Below are positions 31,929 to 42,285 of a stretch of 64,000 nt of DNA, in pieces. Origin of the DNA: Pictodentalium vernedei. Lineage: Eukaryota > Mollusca > Scaphopoda > Dentaliida > Dentaliidae. The notes below the pieces were generated by a model. That model saw only the letters and a program-made list of their open reading frames with translations, was not told the origin of the DNA and made no database searches. Positions within the stretch are counted from its first letter, which is position 1; each line of letters starts with the position of its first letter. The position numbers and the translations under genes were made by a program. The stretch is from assembly GCA_031216915.1 (NCBI GenBank), contig CM062296.1:456582681-456646680 (forward strand), in the 5' to 3' direction.

Positions 31929-32151
31929 TCCCCGTGGGAACCCCGGGAAGTAAGCAGAACTTGTTTACTGTGGTAAACCAGTTCCGCTTTACTAGTAAAA
32001 TAGGACCCAGTCACCAATGCTTGGGGTGAAAGTCCTCTAAAATGGGCAACATGTAGATCAATGATTGACTACACTTGACTTCATCTCCATGTTGTGTCAC
32101 TATTAGCCATGGTGCATAAATATGTGACGTTAACCACCAACAAACAAACAA
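31929..32151 (+). mobile_element. SINE S1, full length with target duplication
   Basis: Exact 13-bp duplications ACTGATAGTGGGC (31916-31928 and 32152-32164). Starts TCCCCGTGGGAACCCCGGG and ends CACCAACAAACAAACAA. Confidence 0.92.
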
Positions 32152-32281
32152 ACTGATAGTGGGCATCTAAGCTGTCTTGGTGTCTTCCCTTCCTTTAGTT
32201 TTCACATGTTTTCATATTTTTCAGGTTCTACCTTTCTTCTGCTTTTCCATGTTCTATTCGAGAATCCTGCTAATTCTCCAG

Positions 32282-33385
32282 TTTTTATACGCCCGTTTGA
32301 AAAAACGGGACGTATTATGTTATGGCGTTGTCTGTCCGTCCGTCCGTTTGTCCGTTTGGTTTCCGAACAATAACTTTAGTATTTGTTTTCCGAGCGGCTC
32401 CAAATGTGGTATGTGGTTTAATCACAACAAAATACAGGTCAAGTTCGAATATGGGGTCGGTCCGAACATTTTTCGCCTGAATTATGGCCCCAGTTGGACT
32501 TAGAATTCGTCAAATATTTGGTTTCCGGATGATAACTTTAGTATTTGTTTTCCGATCGGATCCAGATGTGGTATGTGGTTTAATCACAACAAAATACAGG
32601 TCAAGTTCGAATATGGGGTCGGTCCGAACATTTTTCGCCTGAATTATGGCCCCAGTTGGACTTAGAATTCGTCAAATATTTGGTTTCCGGATGATAACTT
32701 TAGTATTTGTTTTCCGATCGGCTCCAAATTTGGTATGTGGTTTAATCACAACAAAATACAGATCAAGTTCGAATATGGGGTCGGTCCGAACATTTTTCGC
32801 CTGAATTATGGCCCCTGTTGGACTTAGAATTCGTCAAATATTTGGTTTCCGGATGATAACTTTAGTATTTGTTTTCCGATCGGCTCCAAATTTGGTATGT
32901 GGTTTAATCACAACAAAATACAGGTCAAGTTCGAATATGGGGTCGGTCTGAACAATTTTTGCCTGAATTATGGCCCCTGTTGGACTTAGAATTCGTCAAA
33001 TATTTGATTCCGGATGATAACTTTAGTATTTGTTTTCCGATCGGCTCCAAACTTGGTATGTGGTTTAATCACAACAAAATACAGGTCAAGTTCGAATATG
33101 GGGTCGGTCTGAACAATTTTTGCCTGAATTATGGCCCCTGTTGGACTTAGAATTCTTCGTCAAATATTTGGTTTCCGGATGACAACTTTAGTATTTGTTT
33201 TTCGATTGGCTTCAAACTTGTTAGCCTTTTTCTCAAATGACCGTAACATATATATATATGCCAGTATAAATTTCTCGCACTCTAAAAAAATTGCAAATGT
33301 GTTAAAATGGTACAATTTGAACAGTTCACGGGCGTATGATGCAATGCCCAGCGGTGCTCTTGTTCTACATTTTACCCCTTCACCC
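32282..33385 (+). repeat. Hairpin-headed tandem element, ~167-bp units
   Basis: T-run 32282-32286, hairpin 32287-32315 (ATACGCCCGTTT with AAACGGGACGTAT), then TTGTCTGTCCGTCCGTCC. At least five nearly identical units follow (TTTGGTTTCCGGATGATAAC, TGTGGTTTAATCACAAC, GAATATGGGGTCGG, CTGAATTATGGCCCC). The right end carries TTCACGGGCGTATGATGCAA, complementary to the left hairpin arm, so the element also has terminal inverted repeats. The encoded frames are repeat translations. Confidence 0.85.
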
Positions 33386-33583
33386 AACCTGAAGAGAAGG
33401 CCATTGCACTTGCAAAGAATTTTTGGAATAACTCAAAAAATTTCATTTTTAGCCCAAAAAACATAGCTTATGACCCCTCATTTTAATGGGCTTTTTTCCA
33501 GTGAGGGCTCATAAGCTTTGTTTTTTTAATCAAAAATTGAAAAAATAAAATTTAAATTTCATTACATTTGATGAAGGGTTAAA
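33374..33583. mobile_element. TTAA MITE A9, diverged
   Basis: Left ACCCCTTCACCCAACC, hairpin AACATAGCTTATGACCCCTC...GAGGGCTCATAAGC, right GATGAAGGGTTAA. Directly abuts the 167-bp tandem element. Confidence 0.65.
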
Positions 33584-33679
33584 ATAGTTTTGTGGGATTG
33601 AAAGCTGGCATACGGATGAATGATCTCAAGGAAGAAGCTTCCTCCATTGCACTTGTTGGCTTCTCATTCCTCTGTCATC

Positions 33680-33847
33680 TTAGTAGGATTCTAGCATCTT
33701 TGCTGCTTCTTTCTCCCCTCTCTCCTTTTTAATTTGTTCAATGGCTTTGGCTTTGATCTTTTTATGACGAGAACGTTATGGATCGATCTGCTGTCCTTCG
33801 TTGCTTTGGCCGTTTTTCTGTTTCAACCTTTCCAGGGAGGCCATCAT
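33680..33847 (-). pseudogene. Possible protein fragment with one internal stop
   Basis: The minus-strand frame reads MMASLERLKQKNGQSNEGQQ, a stop, then RSRHKKIKAKAIEQIKKERG and EKEAAKMLES before a TAA. It is basic, helix-prone and not recognised. It may be a decayed retrocopy or exon; no poly(A) or target duplication was found. Confidence 0.25.
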
Positions 33848-34164
33848 ACCCAAATGAATGAATGAATGAAATTGAAAAAGTATTTCTTCTCGGTTCTGCT
33901 AATGGCAACAGGCTGTGATAATCTGTGATGTTTTTTCACAGCACAGTGGATTCCACTTAGTAGGATATCTATTTATTAACTATCTCTGTTAATTGAATAT
34001 AATTTTCAAAACACAAAATCATTTACTATACCTTCAATACAAATTTGACCTGTTAATTGCTTGTAGGTTATATTGAAAACTACTTTTGCATAAAAAAATC
34101 TTTTAATATGTTGAGAAAGTATCCTGACAATCACCAAATTCCCCCTGTTTATGGTTCTGTTTGG

Positions 34165-34500
34165 GGCACAGTGGCTCGGTAGGCAGAGGTGCAGGCTGCA
34201 AGCTGAGAGGTCCTCGGTTCGAATCCCATCTGCGGCAACCACGTTGTGTCCTTTGGCAAGACACTTCACCCCCATTGCCCACGTGGGGACACTGTGGCGT
34301 TGTGTACTAAGGCGTATTGCACATCGATGGTGTACTTGTCTTCAACCGGTGCTAACCCTGCTTGTTTGGAGTTGGTCTGTTGGGGAGCTGACAGTTGCTC
34401 GGTGGTTCTCTCCGGGTACTCCGGCTTCCTCCACCTGTAAAACTGTCATCATGGTGGCCATTGTGCAGAAATATGTGATCTTAAACACCAATAAATAAAT
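34165..34500 (+). mobile_element. SINE S2, full length, tail type alpha
   Basis: Duplications ATGG(T/A)TCTGTTTGG at 34151-34164 and 34501-34514 (13 of 14). A box CAGTGGCTCGGTAGGCAGAG, B box CGGTTCGAATCCC. Body TTGTGTCCTTTGGCAAGACA. Tail GGCCATTGTGCAGAAATATG then AACACCAATAAATAAAT, shared with S1. Confidence 0.93.
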
Positions 34501-34683
34501 ATGGATCTGTTTGGCCTCAGTACATTGTACATCCATCACGGGCATTTAATCTATCGTATTTGGCAGAGTTCATTGAGCTCTGTCAAACAAGATAGAATAA
34601 GGAAAGTGACTAAATCCCTGTTTGTTGAATGCTGCTGTTAACTGAATAATTCCCACTGGCAAAGCGGCTATTCAATTCACAGA

Positions 34684-34922
34684 CAAGCCAGAAAATGAGC
34701 AGACTGTCAACTGCAAAATGAGGTCCCCAGAGGGTGAATTTAGTGATGCTACCCTGCACAGGGTAGCATCACTAAATTTACCCTCTCTGAATCAGGGTCT
34801 CAAAGCTAAATAGAAAGAGGTACCCCAGAGGATAAATTGGCCCACTGTATGGGATAGCATCATCAAATTCACCCTCTGGGAACCTCATTTTGCGAATGTC
34901 GAACTGCTTATTTTCAGGCCTG
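34684..34922. mobile_element. hAT MITE copy 2
   Basis: 239 bp with duplications TTCACAGA/TTCACAGG (7 of 8) at 34676-34683 and 34923-34930. Left end CAAGCCAGAAAATGAGCAG; right end, reverse-complemented, CAGGCCTGAAAATAAGCAG. Same internal palindrome and AAGAGGTACC block as copy 1. Confidence 0.92.
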
Positions 34923-34929
34923 TTCACAG

Positions 34930-35385
34930 GGCTCCACTGGATCACTATTTTCGAAATTAGTCAAATATACATGGCGATGCATTGTATTACAATCACACAT
35001 AAGACATGCCTTTGAGAGGGTATTGAGTGGAGCTCGACTGTGAAATCCCCGGTCCGAAGCCGCTATGCCCGACATGACAGTGCGAGGAAATTTAGATTGC
35101 TAACTATACGTGGCGAAAGCATACTGAGAGTTGCAAAACATAAGGTTGAGATGTGTTTTAACATCTCCCCATCCCCACCCACCCCCGCCCCATACCAGGT
35201 AAAATATTGTAGAAGTCGGGCATAAATGATATCTGGGGCGAACATCACCACCTCTTTGGCTTAATTTTTCAATGTACTTCGGAAGTGTTTCGTATAGTCT
35301 AGCAACAGCTCCAGCAGAAAAATTTACAAGACAGCCCAAATAAATTTGGTTATATTTTTTTTTTTGATAATGTCAAGCCTTTCCA
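34930..35385. other. No gene seen
   Basis: A C-rich run at about 35166-35190. Overlapping frames on both strands at 35040-35339 are unrecognised. Confidence 0.35.
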
Positions 35386-35391
35386 TAATTC

Positions 35392-35580
35392 CGTGGGAAT
35401 CGCGGGATGCTTGTTTACTATGGTAAACATGTTTTGCTATACTTGTAAATTGGGATCCGGTAACTAACGCCTGGGTGGACGCCCTCTAAAGTAGGCTGCA
35501 AGGGTGCAAACGATTTGATAAACTTCACTCTATACCTACATTGCGTTAGTGATACTGGTAGATGCTGGAAGGGACCTTAA
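35392..35580 (+). mobile_element. SINE S1 copy, tail interrupted by MITE B3
   Basis: CCGTGGGAATCGCGGGATGC through GGATCCGGTAACTAACGCC to GGAAGGGACCTTAA. The tail resumes at 35817 with TTAAACACCAATCAATACAT. Confidence 0.8.
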
Positions 35581-35816
35581 CTGGTTGAGTGCTAGAAGCC
35601 ACTACCAAGTCTTTCAAAACTGAGGGTACCAGAGCAAAAACCAACATTTTCCTTGCCCATGTTTCATGTTCAGTCAAACGCAAATATTTTGTTCATACAA
35701 ATTTGTTTTATTACAGCTTATTGAAGAGTGCCTGTGGGCACTCTCCAATAATTTGTAATAAAACAAATTGTGAATACAAAATTCAGACCACAAAAATTAA
35801 TCTAGCCCTCAACCAG
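35581..35816. mobile_element. TTAA foldback MITE, family B copy 3, inside a SINE tail
   Basis: TTAA at 35577-35580 and 35817-35820, both from the SINE tail, so the target duplication is certain. Ends CTGGTTGAGTGCTAGAAGCC and AGCCCTCAACCAG. Central hairpin around GTGCCTGTGGGCAC. Confidence 0.92.
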
Positions 35817-36409
35817 TTAAACACCAATCAATACATATTTCCTGGGAAGCTCTGACAAAGTTTCCCCATGAAATTGTGTGGATTCTTGGAATTATTAATG
35901 GTGGAAAATATGATTTTCCAACAGCTGGTAATAGCAATTTCCGACTGGCGGCATTACAGGTCCTTATGGTTCAAATCAACTTCACCCTCTCCTTAATACA
36001 CAAAATTAAAAAAATATCCTCGATTATAACCCATCACATTGTTCGCATGTTGTTTGTCTTAGTAGCTTTTACTTAAATGGAGAGCGTTAAAAACACACGG
36101 GAGAAGCACTGAGTATTCCCCCAGCAACTTGACAGGTGTAAACATGGTTACATTCCTTGAGCGTACAGGTATCAGCAAACATGACATGTATACATTAAGG
36201 TGTACACAATGAGGTCAGACAGCTTTAACTATTTCGATGCCTCGTCCTGTTTGGCTGGCACAGATTACCTCGACTTTCTTCCTGGCGTAGATATTGGGAG
36301 TTGGCGGCGGGGACAAGTGGAATGAATTCTGCTGGAATTTTTGTAATTACTGGATGTTCCTCTCACGCCGATCGGTTAGAATGTAGGAAACCAGTTTGCA
36401 AAAAGTTAA

Positions 36410-36647
36410 CTGGTAGAGTGCTAAATTATTTTTGGTCAGCAAGATTTGTTCAGACGTCTTTGCCTTGTTACAATTTATGGGAGAGTGCCCACACTCTCCT
36501 ATAAACTGCAACAAGGCAAATCCTCACAGACTAAATAATTTCACTTCTAAAATAATAAGAAGCACAACCACAAAATATGAAGCCTTTAACTTATGGTACC
36601 CGCACTTTAGGGTAAAGCCCAAATTTGGGCTTCCAGCACTCCACCAG
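36410..36647. mobile_element. TTAA foldback MITE, family B copy 4, diverged
   Basis: TTAA at 36406-36409 and 36648-36651. Ends CTGGTAGAGTGCT and AGCACTCCACCAG. The central hairpin TGCCTTGTTACAATTTATGG...AACAAGGCA has a sequence different from copies 1-3 but the same position. Confidence 0.8.
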
Positions 36648-36919
36648 TTAAAAACTGAGCGAGGAGACAATACGAGGAGTCAAGTCCATAAAATTTCAAA
36701 CGGAAACTAGATGGTTTTGAATTCACAAAGTCATCCACGTAGCACGGCCAACGACGAAGCGCCCAACAGCGAGGGAAAGGTGTTTACCGCCCTTTAACGT
36801 ACTAAGTCGCTCAATAAAGCGCACCCCGTCGCTTGTTTTTTAATGATATATGTCAAAACTAGGCTAAACTTCAAAGTGACGTAAAAACTGCGTATCATCT
36901 ACGAGCAGTACGCTCTAGT

Positions 36920-37515
36920 ACACCGCACCCCCACTTGATCACTTGGAGTTTCGTGTATTGCCAATGGATACAAAGCTGCCGTGGGTCACCATCGGACCTA
37001 CGGCTTTCGATCTGAAGCCCAATGCTCTGACCATTGTGTTATCGCATTCCCTGTCCAGAAGTATTCGACTGGCTCCAGAGGCGGATAGACCGTTTGATCC
37101 ACTGGAAAAATTCCCGGTGGGGCTCCAGATTGGTGCTCCCAAAACTGATGCAGCCCAACACTTGTTGGTACGTGAAAATGGGCAAAAGGCGAATGGATCG
37201 GATTGTATAGACTGCATGTATATCGAAATGCTCTCTATATGGACTGCCATTGGCAGTCCACATAGAGGACATTTTGATATAACAGCAGTCTTGTCCACCA
37301 TTGATCGATCAGACAAAAGTAAACAGCGTTCCTCCAGTTTCATGAATCAACATTTTCTCCGACTGTACCGAACTATGGTCTTTCCGGTGGCTCCACCGCC
37401 GCTCCACCCCCCCCCCCCCCCCTCCCCCTTCCCCGGTAGAACCATTTTTGTCGAATGACCGATGAAGATGATACAAAAATGCCATCGAAATGTCTTCTGT
37501 GTGGACTGCCATTGA
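36920..37515. other. Unrecognised block, open on both strands, with hairpin
   Basis: Frames of 171 codons (+, 36943-37458) and 134 codons (-, 36939-37343) overlap, so at least one is chance. A hairpin at 37217-37272 (TATCGAAATGCTCTCTATAT...GACTGCCATTGGCAGTC) breaks coding logic. On the minus strand GGTCAGAGCATTGGGCTTCA is tRNA-A-box-like. A C-run lies at about 37408-37421. Related phrases near 37480-37600 suggest a degenerate repeat. Confidence 0.3.
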
Positions 37516-37519
37516 TCCC

Positions 37520-38760
37520 TCAGAGACTAGGAAGCCGCGTTCGTTCAGATCGCACGTTCAAAATTTTCTCCGGGTCTGCCCCCAACCCCCGGTGCATTCC
37601 CCGGTAACTTTTCTTGGCCCAGTCCGTCGCGCGCCTGGCTGGCTCCCATGCTGAGAAATCAGCTAAACGCAAACTCTTCAGTTCAGAGTATTGGAACCCA
37701 ACAATTGTTGTTGATAGTCGGTTGATAGTAGAATGTTTGCACTTAGAGGATTCGTCCATTTGTTTGGAGTGTCTGGACTTGATTGACTTAAGCAAATTTA
37801 TTTTTATCCAGATGGGTTATGTTAAAGATGTCATGAGGGTGTGATCAGAGGAACGTCTCTGCCAACTTTGCTCTCCAGTTTGAATTATTTATTATTAATG
37901 TTTGCACATATCGTATTTTCTTGTTGAACGTTTGAATTGGTCTACGATTGTAGACAAATGCAGTTGAAATGGTCAAAATGTTCTTTGTAAGTGGAACTTC
38001 GGGCCAGAATATATGAAGTGACGTAGCAGGCTTGCGTTATATCTTATTGGATGCAAATTAAGTGACGATTCCAACCCTTATCTCTCCACACAGAATGGCT
38101 TTCTGTGTGAACGGTAACGGTCCTGTTGCAGGATTTATTTTCCCACAGGCCCTTGTGGGATTGGATTAATTTAATATATTTAGCAAAATATATATATTAT
38201 ACTACTAATACTAAAAAAATGGGATTTTTTTAGTATTGATCTTATATTTTATACCATGATTACCTATTCTACTATATATAAAAAGCCTATGACATAAATT
38301 TTAGCTTTACACACCAGCCGTGGTGAACACACCAGCAATAGGATTTCAATAGTTAAATTTTACACCTACAGTAGAACTACATCCAAGTTGACCTTTGGCG
38401 ACGTTGACCTGAATGCAAACTTGTCCAAATTTACCGCACGTCGCCTCGCGAAGAGTGAAATGAAACCGGCATTTATTTATTTCGTTTTTAAATTGGTTTA
38501 CCTCATAAGATGCCAAAAATTAACAAACATGCATTGTCTCGTGTTAATAAAGCATCCATAACTCGAAATAGCATGTTATTGTGTTATTAAAAAGAAAAAG
38601 ATTCAGTTTCTTTTTCCGTTTCGTTTCGACGATAAAATTGACAGCGGAAGTACCGCCCACCGATTCTCATGCAAACAAAAACAGATTCGCACGTATTTAC
38701 GTCTGCTGTTCAGTAAAGTCGAGACAAAATAACAGCGACTCTTAATAATCTGACGGTCAT
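37520..38760. other. No gene seen
   Basis: AT-rich; a short hairpin TAATACTAAAAAAA...TTTTTTTAGTATT at 38209-38240. Confidence 0.35.
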
Positions 38761-38765
38761 GGTAT

Positions 38766-38850
38766 AAATAAAATATACCCAAAGTAGTTTTGTGTACCAA
38801 ATGTTCACCACTCGTGGTGAACATTTGGTATACCAAGCTACTATGGGTAT
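38766..38850. repeat. Hairpin, ~85 bp
   Basis: AATATACCCAAAGTAG...ACCAAATGTTCACCAC pairs with GTGGTGAACATTTGGT...CTACTATGGGTATATT. Confidence 0.8.
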
Positions 38851-39321
38851 ATTCTATATATATATATTTTACGTAATATTTTAAATTCTGCTAAAACAAG
38901 CGCCTGTGCTTTTTCCAACTAGTACATTTTACATTTTCAGCAGGCAGGGGTTCGTTATATCGTGGTGAATAGTTTTACCTAGTGAAGGGAGCCAGTGTAC
39001 AAGGAGTTGAACACATCCACAACATGCGACGCTTTGGTACGCATCCTCCAATTTTTGCACCATGTGATTTGGCAGCAGGCAATGCATTATTTAGAACAAT
39101 TTTAAACTTGCCTATAATTCCTGATATCGCATACCCGAACTTCCGAAGTATTTCTTACCTTCGATTGCAACCGTAAAGTTCAAAATAATCATTTTATCAC
39201 TGTCTGTTGGAGAGTTCCAGTTTAACATGAAATGCATTACAATGGTTATTATGAATTAGACGTAAAGCTTTATTATGTGAATTCCAAAATGAATGAATGT
39301 TGAGCGTGAAATCCCTTTTAA

Positions 39322-39513
39322 TGACTCGGGACATTTTTATCCTCACCTCTTCCTTAGCTTCTGGTACTGACCCCCATGCATTAGCCCATTTACCCAGAAA
39401 CCCTGAATGGTAGCATCTTATACACTGCTACCATTCAGGACTTCAGGGTAAAGGGGCTAATGGGATCCGTGTCAGAAGCCAAGGAAGAGGTGACGATGAA
39501 AATGTCCGAGTCA
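39322..39513. mobile_element. TTAA foldback MITE, family E
   Basis: TTAA at 39318-39321 and 39514-39517. Nearly the whole 192 bp is one palindrome: TGACTCGGGACATTTTTATC...CCTGAATGGTAGCA pairs with TGCTACCATTCAGG...AAAATGTCCGAGTCA. Confidence 0.88.
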
Positions 39514-39520
39514 TTAACGA

Positions 39521-39754
39521 CCCTTTGAACTCGTAAGGCCGATTTTTCGGTCCAAGGCATTATTTTTGTCTTGGAAGACGTCTATACATGGAGCATTGGT
39601 GATAAAATAATAATTGCATTCTGCAGCCGGATGGCTGCAGACTACAATTATTATTTCATCCTCCCTGTATATTGATATTGGACTGACCCATCTCACCGTA
39701 AGTACACACAAACGTCATAAACGCGAAATCATTGCAGGAAACGAGGGTTCGAAG
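39521..39754. mobile_element. Possible TTAA foldback with inner hairpin
   Basis: Ends CCCTTTGAACTCGT and ACGAGGGTTCGAAGGG with TTAA on the right (39755-39758). An inner hairpin at 39599-39662 is GATAAAATAATAATTGCATT...AATTATTATTTCATC around GGCTGCAG. The left TTAA is displaced by MITE E. Confidence 0.55.
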
Positions 39755-39869
39755 GGTTAAAAGGGCTGCAGGATTAAATTACAACTAACCCTCCTGTACA
39801 GTTAGGTGTTTATTGTGCTCTCTACTCATGAAACGCTCAATTTTGCTTTGCTTGCTTGTTTGTTTCTCG

Positions 39870-40190
39870 GCGTTCAACAACACGTTCAACAACCAGGGCC
39901 ACGTCGTGTCAGGCAGAGTTACAGTTAGAGGAAACCTGAATACCCGGAGAGAACTACCAAGCAGGCCCACACTTTCCAACTTCTGAACCCAGCACAAGCC
40001 GAGCTAGTGTAGCGGTTGATGGCAAGTTCACCATCGTGTAGCAATACGATTTAGTACACAGCGCCACCGTGCCCCCCCCCCCCCCCCACCCCCACACACA
40101 CACCTCACATGGCAATTGGAACTAAGTGCCTTGCCCAAGGACGCTATGCTGATGGTGCGGGTCAGGATGAAACGGTCGACCTTCCCGTTT
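39870..40190 (-). mobile_element. SINE S2, minus strand, diverged
   Basis: In SINE sense: CCTTGGGCAAGGCACTTAGT, GTGTACTAAATCG..., ACCATCAACCGC, then CCTCTAACTGTAACTCTGCC and a beta-like end. A poly-C (40072-40087) interrupts it. The tRNA head near 40140-40190 is weak. Confidence 0.65.
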
Positions 40191-40194
40191 GAAT

Positions 40195-40600
40195 TCCAAT
40201 TCTCTATTTCCAATGGGCCTCCAGGCTTCGGGGCTTTTACGTTACGCATAAAATACCTTGGAAGGGGCTAGGTTTACGACATATAACAAAATCGCGCCAT
40301 CCGTTACTATAATATCAGGCATCAACCCTTCTCGGTATCCTGGATCCGACAGTGCTGTATAGCTATGAAGGGGTCGATTCGGTTTCCTCGTTTAGCAAAG
40401 AGTTCAAGTTATTCAAATGGTGTGTGGGATAAGTTATGCGCAGATCGAATTCCATTCATGTAATAGGTTAAATAACTTAAATTATTCATCGTCTTGAATA
40501 CATTTCAGGGTGAAGTAGTTTTACATAATACATTTTATAAATACAATACGACCTGACCTAATGGATCTGATGAACGTGTCATATATCAAAGGAGTCTCAT
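40195..40600. other. No gene seen
   Basis: Nothing recognised. Confidence 0.35.
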
Positions 40601-40601
40601 T

Positions 40602-40870
40602 GTTAACACCTTACCTAATGTAACGGAAGATTTATCCAGCACTATAAAATGAAATCGTGATTCCAATTTTGTTATTTTTTTCACTGTTGCACTCTGAAAC
40701 ATAGCATAACCTTTCACTGAAACGAGCTTAAGGAGCCCTTTCCACTGGGGTCATAGGCTAGGTTTGGGAAGAAACGAATAAAAACTAAGATTTTTTTAAA
40801 GCTGTGTATATGTCAACTCTGCCAGTGGCGCTGATAGCGTTTTCCGTTGATTGGGCAATACCTATTGACT
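40602..40870. mobile_element. TTAA MITE A10, diverged
   Basis: TTAACACCTTACCTAATG at 40603, hairpin AACATAGCATAACCTTTCAC...ACTGGGGTCATAGGCTAGGT (40701-40764), then TGGCGCTGATAGCG near the right. Right TTAA not seen. Confidence 0.6.
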
Positions 40871-41029
40871 AAAGTGAATTTTTTTATTTGATTGGTTGAT
40901 AGATACGTGGTATGAGACCATATTCATTGAAACCCACGATACGTCCGCCCAGCCACTGACAAATTTCCCATACCCAGTGGAAGCCTCGTTCCGAAATCTA
41001 CAAATTGTCCATACCCCGTAGAAGGCGCG

Positions 41030-41110
41030 TTCATCGAAATGTGGGGTTCATAAGCTGTGTTTTTGAGACAAAAAAGAAAAAAAGAAATTCAATAATTTTT
41101 TTATCCTAGT
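41030..41110. mobile_element. TTAA MITE family A, right-arm fragment
   Basis: GGGGTTCATAAGCTGTGTTT then TTGAGACAAAAAAGAAAAA. No partner arm. Confidence 0.5.
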
Positions 41111-41261
41111 CATATCGGTATATTTTCACAAAAACTCTTTTGCACACAAATTCCACAGAAACCTCTATGGCTCAACAATAGAAGATAAAAGATCTCATGC
41201 TGTGTGTGTTCACACATGAAATAGATTGTACATTTAAAACGGAAAGGCAATAGATAAATTC

Positions 41262-41383
41262 GTTACCCCGTATCTGATCACGTGGTACGGGTTTTTATCT
41301 ACCAGAAGCCAGCCGTATGATACGGCTGGCTTCGGGTAGGTAAAAACCCGTACCACGTGATCAGACACGGGGTAACTAATAAT
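41262..41383. repeat. Near-perfect palindrome, ~120 bp
   Basis: GTTACCCCGTATCTGATCAC...AGCCAGCCGTAT, GAT centre, ATACGGCTGGCT...GTGATCAGACACGGGGTAAC. Few mismatches, so it is young or maintained. Flanks show no TTAA. Confidence 0.9.
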
Positions 41384-41510
41384 ATTTCCCGACAAAACTA
41401 TAAATAGTATATATTTATATTTATAGAATAAGAATTAGTCAAAAATGAAAGCCGCTTAGAAGGAAGTAAACTTCCGAGCATGACTGCAAATTGACGAAGT
41501 AATATTTATA

Positions 41511-41552
41511 GTATATATATATAATATATAATAATATATGTATGTATATAAC
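41511..41552. repeat. AT-rich simple repeat
   Basis: TATATATATAATATATAATA-type run. Confidence 0.8.
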
Positions 41553-41672
41553 AGATAAAATAAAGCTGATTATTTAATTGGTGCAATATTATAAATTTTA
41601 TTCAGAAACATCCAAAATATTTTGAAGGGTTTAAAAACGATTTTAAAATATTTGTCACGACTGCCCTCTTAA

Positions 41673-41821
41673 CCCTTTACCAGCGCTATTAAAAAAAAAT
41701 CACCAAATAATTTTCAGTTTGGTTGAGCTCGCTCCAATGTGGGATCATAACCTATGTCTTTGACACAAAAATGAAAAAAAAAGTTATTCAAGTGTCGTCT
41801 GCCTTTCGTGTTAGGTAAAGG
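41673..41821. mobile_element. TTAA MITE A12, shortened
   Basis: TTAACCCTTTACCAGCGC at 41669 and GTGTTAGGTAAAGGGTCAA at the right; the last TTAA is now TCAA. The palindrome is reduced to GAGCTCGCTCCAATGTGGGA. Confidence 0.75.
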
Positions 41822-41829
41822 GTCAAGAG

Positions 41830-42280
41830 CGTGAGAGTGAAAAATAATAGTGGACAAGTAAAAATGTGTAAATTTTTGTGCGAAGCCAGCGGGTATTTTC
41901 GAAAACCAACATTCTGAAGATGTGTGGAAAGAAAAAAAGGCTTCCTCGTACTATTGAAAATAGAAGTCTATTCGACTATTGTAATCTATTTCGTTAGCAA
42001 AATAAGGTCCAACAAGTACACACCGAGCAGCGGATTTTCCTCAGTTATAATTTGAATCCCGCGAGTCGCAGTTTTGTTACTCATCGAATCTTCGAAGTGA
42101 ATCAAATTCGAATCTGCGACGAGTCGAATCTTGTCAGAAATCAGATTACTTGCACGCTGTCAGATCAAAAAACACAAACTCCGAAGTGCAAAAGTACTGA
42201 TTATAAGTCTGACGAAATGATTTGTTGTGTGGCTTATACCTTCAGTGATTTATTTAACACTTTGCACATTGGGCTTAGTT
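41830..42280. other. No gene seen
   Basis: An 88-codon frame at 42052-42318 is unrecognised and runs into a poly-C. Confidence 0.35.
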
Positions 42281-42285
42281 TAATT

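Noticed and set aside
32177..33466. Open frames of 63-111 codons in the 167-bp array as a repeat protein
   Set aside because: The frame is not kept between units, and the array shares the architecture of other non-coding hairpin-headed elements.
28404..34922. A CRISPR-like reading of regularly spaced hairpins and repeats
   Set aside because: The repeats are transposon copies with target duplications in eukaryotic DNA; spacing is irregular and there are no cas genes.
36980..37045. A tRNA gene on the minus strand
   Set aside because: A-box-like sequence only; no acceptor stem pairing or good B box visible.
36943..37458. A 171-codon protein gene
   Set aside because: An overlapping 134-codon frame on the other strand, a hairpin inside and no recognised domain.
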